The notes under the pieces were generated by a model, which saw only the letters and a program-made list of their open reading frames with translations, was not told the DNA's origin and did not search any database. The translations under genes were made by a program, and so were the position numbers. Shown in pieces: positions 24,407 to 30,421 of a stretch of DNA of 30,421 nucleotides (position 1 is its first letter; each line of letters starts with the position of its first letter). The DNA comes from an uncultured Prevotellaceae bacterium (GTDB taxonomy: Bacteria; Bacteroidota; Bacteroidia; Bacteroidales; Bacteroidaceae). The stretch spans positions 1-30,421 of the forward strand of contig USTH01000016.1 of assembly GCA_900557555.1 (NCBI GenBank), read 5' to 3'.

Positions 24407-27019
24407 TTATCTGTATTCAAACATCTGTCCGTTTACAGCGATTCCTTCGGCATTGATGTGCAGGCGCATGTCGTGGTGGGAGTTGGAATAGAGAGTTACG
24501 CTGGCTTTGCCTGTTTCATCGGTTAGAAGCGAGGGGTTCCAGTAAAGCGTGCGGCGGTGGTCGCCTGGCTGGGGTATGTCCTTGAGACGGTAGTCCGGGC
24601 TATAGAATTCATCACATCTTGAATAGCCGTGGATAGTGGCATTACGTGTCCCCTTTTTGTAGTATTCTATTTCATCTTCCGTCTCTCTTGAGAATAGGAA
24701 GGCGATGGCATTATTCGAAGAATTTGTAAGTTCAAAAAAAACATTTTTTCGTTCGTCATACAGCGGCCCAATCGTTTTTTTGACTATGTTGTTGGCTGTG
24801 TTGATGTCCTCTACGATGACCAATGACCGGAAGCTGTGCATGGACAGCGTGGGGTCTAACTGTATTCTGCGCCCTTCCTGTATTTTGTCGATGTTAGCGA
24901 ACGTCAGTAGTTTTCTGCCGTTGTAGAATGTGGATTTGTCGCCGGGGAAAAATTCGAATGAAGGATTGACGGTGGCAAGCCATTCATATAGGTTGGGAAT
25001 GCTGTTGCCTTGATCAAGGTATTTGTCCAGTTCCGCAGGAATATCATAGTAATAGGTCGCCCCTTGTTTGGCTTTTATTTCTGCTGCTCCTTTCTTTATT
25101 CCTGAATTGGGATCATAGCCGAAGGTCGCTTTCTGTCCTTTGATGCTGACATCACCCAGTTTGATAAGCTTGCCGATAACATCAGGAATGGTATCTTTCC
25201 ATTCAAAGGTCGTGGCGGGCTTGGCTATGGCATTGGCACGGACCTGCTCTTGAGGCACGCCTCCGGCTATGGCCCACGGCTCGTAGGGTTTTGGTGATGG
25301 GGAGAAATTGCGTTGGATTCGCAGATTTGTGTACACTCGCTTGTCTTTGTTATTAGTCACGGTGATAATAGATGGGGCATCACCGTAGAACTCTGGCAAC
25401 TCTATGGCATAGCGGCCGTTGTTGTCGGTGTTGGCAGAATAAACTTTGGTTCCTTCGGCTGTGTTAAGCATGAAGTTGACTGACAGTGTTTCGCCTTTCT
25501 TGAGTATGTTCTTTACAGCGGCAGTTTTAGTAACGTCGCCAAAAAGGAGCAGGCCGTTCTCAACGGGCTGTTTGAGCAGCAGTGGCTCTGTCCATGACAT
25601 CTGTTTCCATGAGTAGCGCCTCCATCCCTGTACCATCAGCAGCAGGTCAAGGTCGTGCATACGTTTTGGGTCGGTGTCCGCAAAGTAATATTCGGGTTGA
25701 TGAATGAATCCTTTCAACTCGGAGGCAAGAAGCATGTCGGTTTTCAGGCTGTGATAGTCAGGGGCGGTTTCAGTGCCGGCATCTCTCACGCTGAGCGAAA
25801 AGTCTCCTTGAAGAGGCTTGTTGTCTGCTCCTTCCAGCGAGATGTCGAGTACAACGGGTGAAAAAGGACTGTAAGAGTCTTCGTTCTGTGAGATATGCAT
25901 CTTGGGAGAGGAAGTGGTGGGAGAATGCCATACTAACCTCTCGCTCAAAATCTCGCCATGCGGTGTAAACAGTGTAATCTGGTTTATGCCATCCCCAAGT
26001 TGTTCAGGCCTGATGCTTATGACGCTGTCTGTAGCTGGCACAAGGCTTTGGAAGTGGCACAGCCGTGACCTGCACACCAGGCTTATGCCCAAAGTGTCGT
26101 GTTGCAATTCTTTGGAGGCGGTGATGCTAACGGTAATGCTGCTGTCAGCGTGTTGTGTTACGTGAAGGTCAGCACCGATGGTGCGTGGCATTGGCAGTTG
26201 GAAGTGTGCGGTGGGGGCGGTAGATGTCACGGCGTAACCGTGCTGTGCCGTTGCCGGAAGTTGGAAAACGCCCATTCCATCGTGTGATGTATGGGAAGAT
26301 GTTATGACTTTCCCGTTATTGTCAAATATTATGATGCTGTCGTTAAGGGGCAATCCGTCGGTATCGGTAAGCTTATAGGCAACGGTTGATGCAAAGCCTG
26401 CCGTAATATTGCCCCCTTCGGGATAGAAGGTGAGCATGGCGTTGCCTTCCTTTTGTGTGGACGCACTTATAAGTGGTTTGGGTTCAGTGCGTACCAGATT
26501 GTTAGGCTTGTTGTATTTGTATTCGGTCTCACTGACGGCCAGATTGTTGAAGTTGGCGGTGTCTGTCGGTTCCTCGTAGAGAGGAATTGTTCTGCTGAAA
26601 ATGAACGAGTCGTCCCAGTTGAGCATGGCACGGGTGTAACCACGAATTTCGTAAAAACCTGACTTGTAGATTGCAGAGTCAAGTTTGATGTCACCGTATG
26701 TGCGGCCGTTGATGATTGGGAGAGTCTTGCGCTCCACAACTTGCCCGTGTGGACTTAAGAGCTCAACATAAAGCACTTTGCTAAGGTCGGTGGGCAAAAG
26801 GGTTGAGGCCCTAAACACGTAAGCTTTAAACCAGATTGTCTCTCCGGGCAGGTAGCCGTTGTTGTCAAGGTGAAGATACACTTTCTCCTGTGTATAGAGT
26901 TTGTCGAATGCGTTGATGTTCTTCCTGAAGGCATTGAGGCGCATCAGGGCGGTGGTGTCGTGCTGGCCGTACATGGCGGCAGACAACAGCAACAGTAAGA
27001 TGGATAATAGAGGCCGCAT
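24407..27019 (-). CDS. MG2-domain surface protein with plug-like C-terminal region
   Basis: The 870-residue product has a signal peptide (MRPLLSILLLLLSAAMYGQ). An alpha-2-macroglobulin MG2-type domain follows: QEKVYLHLDNNGYLPGETIW at about 45-64, then FKAYVFRAS. Several Ig-like and carboxypeptidase-regulatory-type beta segments come after it (for example RYAIELPEFYGDAPSIITVT). Near the end lies a TonB-plug-like region (KLGDVSIKGQKATFGYD, and TFYNGRKLLTFANIDKIQ) and a last beta domain with DETGKASVTLYSN. Family members are unassigned Bacteroidetes envelope proteins, often next to a TonB receptor. The start is ATG 27019, 36 bases after a TATATTTG core; any earlier frame runs through the 27074-27268 element and is not credible. 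It is the first gene of the receptor operon. No enzymatic motif is evident. Confidence 0.85.
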   Translation of the reverse strand: MRPLLSILLLLLSAAMYGQHDTTALMRLNAFRKNINAFDKLYTQEKVYLHLDNNGYLPGETIWFKAYVFRASTLLPTDLSKVLYVELLSPHGQVVERKTLPIINGRTYGDIKLDSAIYKSGFYEIRGYTRAMLNWDDSFIFSRTIPLYEEPTDTANFNNLAVSETEYKYNKPNNLVRTEPKPLISASTQKEGNAMLTFYPEGGNITAGFASTVAYKLTDTDGLPLNDSIIIFDNNGKVITSSHTSHDGMGVFQLPATAQHGYAVTSTAPTAHFQLPMPRTIGADLHVTQHADSSITVSITASKELQHDTLGISLVCRSRLCHFQSLVPATDSVISIRPEQLGDGINQITLFTPHGEILSERLVWHSPTTSSPKMHISQNEDSYSPFSPVVLDISLEGADNKPLQGDFSLSVRDAGTETAPDYHSLKTDMLLASELKGFIHQPEYYFADTDPKRMHDLDLLLMVQGWRRYSWKQMSWTEPLLLKQPVENGLLLFGDVTKTAAVKNILKKGETLSVNFMLNTAEGTKVYSANTDNNGRYAIELPEFYGDAPSIITVTNNKDKRVYTNLRIQRNFSPSPKPYEPWAIAGGVPQEQVRANAIAKPATTFEWKDTIPDVIGKLIKLGDVSIKGQKATFGYDPNSGIKKGAAEIKAKQGATYYYDIPAELDKYLDQGNSIPNLYEWLATVNPSFEFFPGDKSTFYNGRKLLTFANIDKIQEGRRIQLDPTLSMHSFRSLVIVEDINTANNIVKKTIGPLYDERKNVFFELTNSSNNAIAFLFSRETEDEIEYYKKGTRNATIHGYSRCDEFYSPDYRLKDIPQPGDHRRTLYWNPSLLTDETGKASVTLYSNSHHDMRLHINAEGIAVNGQMFEYR

Positions 27020-27054
27020 TGTTGGTAGGATTTTTACGTGTAGGTATTTGATTG

Positions 27055-27084
27055 CAAATATAAGGTTTTTTTGTTTAAACCCAA
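27055..27084 (-). promoter_or_regulatory. Promoter of the MG2-receptor operon, partly inside the repeat
   Basis: On the minus strand TATATTTG (27062-27055) is a full TAnnTTTG core. About 19 bases upstream sits TTGG (27084-27081), supplied by the terminal TTGGGTTTAAA of the 27074 element. The consensus -33 is TTTG, so the element may contribute a functional -33 box. Confidence 0.6.
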
Positions 27085-27268
27085 TTCGGTCGTTAGGACT
27101 TATTGTATTTTGAATTTTTAGGAGAGCAGATGTTGCTTGTCGTTTTAGGGAATAATAGCGGGCTATTTTGAGCTGAAAATAAGCATCAGATGCCTTATAA
27201 AAAACAAAAGACAATAAGAAGTAACTAAAAAGATGTCATTTACGACCTAATGACCGATTTGGGTTAAA
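27074..27268. repeat. Complete-looking miniature inverted-repeat element (195 bp)
   Basis: Inverted ends TTTAAACCCAATTCGGTCG (27074) and CGACCTAATGACCGATTTGG (ending GTTAAA at 27268) bound a 195-bp body without a coding frame. The body includes AATAGCGGGCTATTTT and a second AT-rich block. It lies in the divergent gap between the MG2 gene and purL. The 116-base left part recurs at 22282-22396; the 32-base right part recurs exactly at 17428-17459. No transposase is encoded. Confidence 0.8.
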
Positions 27269-27270
27269 TA

Positions 27271-27425
27271 GTACCGTAAGACGGTAAACTGTTGTCTTGT
27301 GTGCGAGGTAGACTGGGCTGTGTGATTTCGTTCGCATCGCATGGTGTGCTTGTGCCTTGGTGAGCATGAAGTGCTCATGCTGCAAATTAATGAGCGATAG
27401 TTGCTGCTAATCTTTCTAAAAGTCG
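27271..27425. other. purL leader region with small hairpins, function unknown
   Basis: A hairpin TACCGT-AAG-ACGGTA lies at 27271-27285. A palindrome GAGCATGAAGTGCTC lies at 27362-27376. I do not recognise a purine riboswitch or operator here. No gene is seen. Confidence 0.4.
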
Positions 27426-27433
27426 TAACTTTG
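27426..27433 (+). promoter_or_regulatory. -7 box for purL
   Basis: TAACTTTG fits TAnnTTTG, 30 bases before the purL ATG. TTGC at 27401-27404 is about 21 bases upstream and may be the -33 part. Confidence 0.6.
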
Positions 27434-27463
27434 CTACATAAATACAATGTAATATATTGCAAT

Positions 27464-30421
27464 ATGATTCAGTTTTACAAGACACCGACAGGAAGCGTTA
27501 TTGCGGTAGAGGCAAATGAAGCCCTGTCAAAGGAAAACGTAGACGCTTTGTGTTGGCTTTTTGGTGGCGCGGAGGTCATAGATGGTGACGTGGTCAAAGG
27601 CTATTTTGTTGGCCCTCGTCGTGAGATGGTTACGCCTTGGAGCACAAATGCCGTTGAAATCACCCAAAACATGAACATTAGAGGAATTGGGCGCATTGAG
27701 GAGTTCTTCCCTGTAGAGAGCAAAGATGCCGACCATGACCCCATGCTTCAGCGTATGTACTGCAATCTTGACGAAAAGGTTTTTGAAACCAATATCAAGC
27801 CTGCACCCATCAGAATAATAGACAATATTGAGGATTATAACGAGGAGGAAGGCCTTGCTCTGTCACCGGAAGAAATAGAATATCTGCACAAGGTAGAGGG
27901 ACAACTCAACCGTAAGCTTACAGACTCCGAGGTGTTTGGCTTTGCCCAGATCAATTCCGAGCACTGCCGTCACAAGATATTCGGAGGGTCGTTCATAATA
28001 GACGGCAAGGAGATGCCTTCGTCGCTCTTTGCTATGATAAAGAAGACCACCAAGGAGAATCCTCACCACATACTTTCGGCCTACAAGGACAACGTGGCGT
28101 TTTCGCAGGGACCAGTTGTAGAGCAGTTTGCTCCGCAAAACCAAAGTGTCAACGACTATTTCGTTATCAAGGACATTGAGAGCGTTATATCGCTCAAGGC
28201 GGAGACCCACAACTTCCCTACGACCGTAGAACCTTTCAACGGAGCATCGACCGGTACGGGCGGTGAGATACGTGACCGTATGGGTGGTGGAGTAGGTTCG
28301 TGGCCGATAGCCGGCACGGCTGTCTACATGACTGCATACAGCCGTCTTGACGGCGAACGCTCATGGGAGACTATTCTGCCTGTAAGAAAATGGCTCTATC
28401 AGAGTCCGGAACAGATATTGATAAAGGCATCAAACGGTGCAAGTGACTTTGGCAACAAGTTTGGGCAACCGCTGATTACCGGTTCCGTGCTGACTTTCGA
28501 GCATCAGGAGAACGGTGAGAAGTATGCGTATGACAAGGTGATAATGCTTGCCGGCGGTGTTGGCTATGGCACAAAGCGTGACTGTCTGAAGAAACAGCCG
28601 GCTAAAGGCAACAGGGTTGTTGTTGTCGGCGGTGATAATTACCGCATCGGTCTTGGTGGCGGTTCGGTGTCTTCGGTAGATACTGGACGCTATTCCAACG
28701 GCATAGAACTCAATGCGGTGCAACGTGCCAATCCTGAAATGCAAAAGCGTGCATATAACCTTGTGCGTGCGTTGTGTGAGGAAGACGTAAATCCTGTTGT
28801 TTCTATACACGACCACGGCTCTGCCGGTCACGTCAACTGTCTTTCGGAACTTGTGGAGGACTGCGGAGGTGAAATCGACATGTCGAAGCTGCCCATCGGC
28901 GACAAGACTCTCTCGGCAAAGGAAATCATTGCCAATGAAAGTCAAGAGCGTATGGGACTGCTGATCGACGAGAGACACATAGAACATGTGCAGAAAATTG
29001 CAGAGCGCGAACGCGCCCCGATGTATGTTGTGGGCGAAACCACTGGCGATGCCCACTTCTCGTTCAAGCAAGCTGATGGCGTGAAGCCCTTTGACCTTGA
29101 TGTGGCCCAGATGTTCGGCCACTCGCCCAAGACGGTTATGGTTGACGAGACAGTTGTCCGCAAGTATGCAAATCCCGAATATGAAGAAAGCAAGATAGCA
29201 GAATACCTTGAGCAGATGCTCCAGATGGAGAGCGTGGCCTGCAAGGACTGGCTCACCAACAAGGTAGACCGTTCCGTGACGGGCAAGGTGGCCCGCCAAC
29301 AGTGTCAGGGTGAGTTGCAGTTGCCATTGAGCGACTGTGGTGTGGTGGCTCTTGACTACAGAGGACGCAAGGGCATAGCCACGGCTGTAGGTCATGCACC
29401 GCAAGCTGGCCTGGCAAAGCCGGAGGCGGGTTCGGTGCTTTCTGTTTCAGAGGCACTCACCAACATAGTATGGGCACCTCTGGAGGAAGGTCTTGACAGT
29501 GTGTCGCTGTCTGCCAACTGGATGTGGCCTTGCCGTTCGCAGAAAGGCGAAGATGCCCGCCTGTATAAGGCGGTGGAGGCTTTGAGTGACTTCTGCTGTG
29601 CTTTGAACATCAATGTGCCTACCGGCAAGGATTCTCTCTCTCTGAGCCAGCAATATCCCAATGGCGAGAAGGTCATCTCACCGGGCACTGTCATTGTGAG
29701 TGCAGGAGGTCAGGTGAGCGATATTCGCAAGGTCGTGTCGCCGGTGATGGTCAACAGCCGCAAGAGCACATTCTATCATATTGACTTCAGTTTCGACAAA
29801 CTGCGTCTCGGCGGGTCGGCATTTGCCCAGAGTCTTGGATGTGTGGGCAGCGACGTGCCAACATGTACCAATCCGGAATACTTCCGCTCTGCCTTCAATG
29901 CCGTGCAGCAACTGGTGGCAGAGGGTCTGATAATGGCAGGTCACGACATCTCTGCCGGAGGTCTCATCACGACACTTCTCGAAATGTGTTTCGCCAACAC
30001 CAAGGGTGGTATGCACATCAACCTGCACAACCTTGCCGGCGACGACATCGTGAAAATGCTCATGGCGGAGAATCCCGGCGTCATCATCCAGGTGTCCGAC
30101 AAGTACAAGGAGGAATTCAAGGAGTACATGGAGGAGAACGGTATCGGTTACGCCAAGATTGGTTATCCCACACCGGACGAGCGTACCATCGTGATAAAGA
30201 AGGACGAATATGTACACACTTTCGACATTGATGCGATGCGCGACGCATGGTATAAGACTTCATATCTGCTCGACCGCGACCAGAGTTTCAACGGATGTGC
30301 CGCACAGCGCCGCGACAACTACAGCAAGCAGCCGCTCGAAGTGCGCTTCCACGAAGGCTTCCGCGGCTCGCTCGAAAGCTACGGTATCTCTGCCGACCGA
30401 CGCACTCCGTCGGGCATCAAG
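27464..30421 (+). CDS. purL: Phosphoribosylformylglycinamidine synthase (partial)
   Basis: PurL converts FGAR, ATP and glutamine to FGAM in de novo purine synthesis. The frame is open for 986 codons to the window edge, so the C-terminus is cut. The large single-chain form is about 1230 residues, so the glutaminase domain of about 240 residues lies beyond the edge. Seen here: an N-terminal PurS-like domain (1-110), the signature FAQINSEHCRHKIF at 160-173, ETHNFPTTVEPFNGASTGTGG at about 245-265, and GGDNYRIGLGGGSVSS near 388. A second AIRS-like half has GKDSLSLS near 722 and AGHDISAGGL at about 825. The ATG at 27464 is 30 bases after a TAACTTTG core. No ribosome site is evident. The long minus-strand ORF at 28430-29404 is its shadow. 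Confidence 0.97.
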   Translation, partial: MIQFYKTPTGSVIAVEANEALSKENVDALCWLFGGAEVIDGDVVKGYFVGPRREMVTPWSTNAVEITQNMNIRGIGRIEEFFPVESKDADHDPMLQRMYCNLDEKVFETNIKPAPIRIIDNIEDYNEEEGLALSPEEIEYLHKVEGQLNRKLTDSEVFGFAQINSEHCRHKIFGGSFIIDGKEMPSSLFAMIKKTTKENPHHILSAYKDNVAFSQGPVVEQFAPQNQSVNDYFVIKDIESVISLKAETHNFPTTVEPFNGASTGTGGEIRDRMGGGVGSWPIAGTAVYMTAYSRLDGERSWETILPVRKWLYQSPEQILIKASNGASDFGNKFGQPLITGSVLTFEHQENGEKYAYDKVIMLAGGVGYGTKRDCLKKQPAKGNRVVVVGGDNYRIGLGGGSVSSVDTGRYSNGIELNAVQRANPEMQKRAYNLVRALCEEDVNPVVSIHDHGSAGHVNCLSELVEDCGGEIDMSKLPIGDKTLSAKEIIANESQERMGLLIDERHIEHVQKIAERERAPMYVVGETTGDAHFSFKQADGVKPFDLDVAQMFGHSPKTVMVDETVVRKYANPEYEESKIAEYLEQMLQMESVACKDWLTNKVDRSVTGKVARQQCQGELQLPLSDCGVVALDYRGRKGIATAVGHAPQAGLAKPEAGSVLSVSEALTNIVWAPLEEGLDSVSLSANWMWPCRSQKGEDARLYKAVEALSDFCCALNINVPTGKDSLSLSQQYPNGEKVISPGTVIVSAGGQVSDIRKVVSPVMVNSRKSTFYHIDFSFDKLRLGGSAFAQSLGCVGSDVPTCTNPEYFRSAFNAVQQLVAEGLIMAGHDISAGGLITTLLEMCFANTKGGMHINLHNLAGDDIVKMLMAENPGVIIQVSDKYKEEFKEYMEENGIGYAKIGYPTPDERTIVIKKDEYVHTFDIDAMRDAWYKTSYLLDRDQSFNGCAAQRRDNYSKQPLEVRFHEGFRGSLESYGISADRRTPSGIK

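Noticed and set aside
24394..24420. TTG start for the TonB receptor
   Set aside because: It adds a hydrophilic stretch before the signal peptide and overlaps the MG2 gene; ATG 24393 is cleaner.
22261..24500. Second cobalamin riboswitch serving the TonB receptor
   Set aside because: No B12-box core found upstream of 24393 or 27019 on the minus strand.
27020..27214. N-terminal extension of the MG2 gene to an upstream start at 27214
   Set aside because: It would run through the intergenic repeat element, whereas ATG 27019 begins a clean signal peptide after a good promoter core.
28430..29404. 324-residue minus-strand ORF
   Set aside because: It is antisense to purL, whose motifs are clear on the plus strand; no minus-strand domain is recognised.
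1..30421. CRISPR array
   Set aside because: The repeats are scattered, inverted and lack regular spacers; no cas-like gene is seen.

Overview
The window looks like a chromosomal segment of a gut-type Bacteroidales bacterium, most likely Prevotella or a close relative. This rests on several promoter cores of the Bacteroidetes form TAnnTTTG, one with a TTTG box 19 bases upstream. Shine-Dalgarno sites are scarce, several lipoproteins have Cys at residue 20, and the gene content fits: a TonB-dependent receptor, an MG2 protein, surface glycosidases and a B12-regulated propeller lipoprotein. The genus is inferred, not proven.

Layout, left to right. (1) 1-910: a secreted SUMF1-like protein whose start lies inside a short inverted repeat. 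(2) 1130-4187: radA/sms and a COG2509 flavoprotein, an apparent operon. (3) 4430-9145: a 1571-residue secreted enzyme joining a GH123-like (beta-GalNAc-ase) module to a GH33-like sialidase. (4) 9286-14760: a 5.5-kb island in the 3' end of tRNA-Leu(CAA). It is bounded by direct repeats of the tRNA end and terminator. It holds a broken tyrosine integrase, a lipoprotein, an HNH nuclease, a small XRE regulator, a PD-(D/E)XK nuclease, an unknown 95-residue protein, an AlbA_2/Schlafen-type ATP-binding regulator and a pseudogene not previously apparent from forward-strand reading. (5) 15105-17317: GDP-mannose synthesis genes manC and manA. (6) 17477-18391: a sugar-nucleotide pyrophosphorylase-like gene on the minus strand. 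(7) 18574-22243: a cobalamin riboswitch followed by BtuG-like, BtuF-like and BtuC-like genes, all minus strand. (8) 22393-27019: a TonB-dependent receptor and, upstream of it, an MG2/plug-like protein. (9) 27464 to the edge: purL, truncated by the window end.

Cutting across these units is a dispersed intergenic repeat with core AACCCAAATCGGTCATTAGG, in about eight copies or half-copies. It usually sits right after a stop codon. One copy (27074-27268) has two inverted ends and a 195-bp body and looks like a complete miniature inverted-repeat element. Its first 116 bases recur at about 90% identity after the TonB receptor.

How the genes work together: the riboswitch unit plus the TonB receptor form a plausible B12 import route, outer membrane to periplasm to inner membrane, but no ABC ATPase is present here. 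manA and manC supply GDP-mannose, with the phosphomannomutase elsewhere. The GH123-GH33 protein would act on sialylated, GalNAc-bearing host glycans. The island cassette resembles a defence or mobile-element cargo; its function is unproven.
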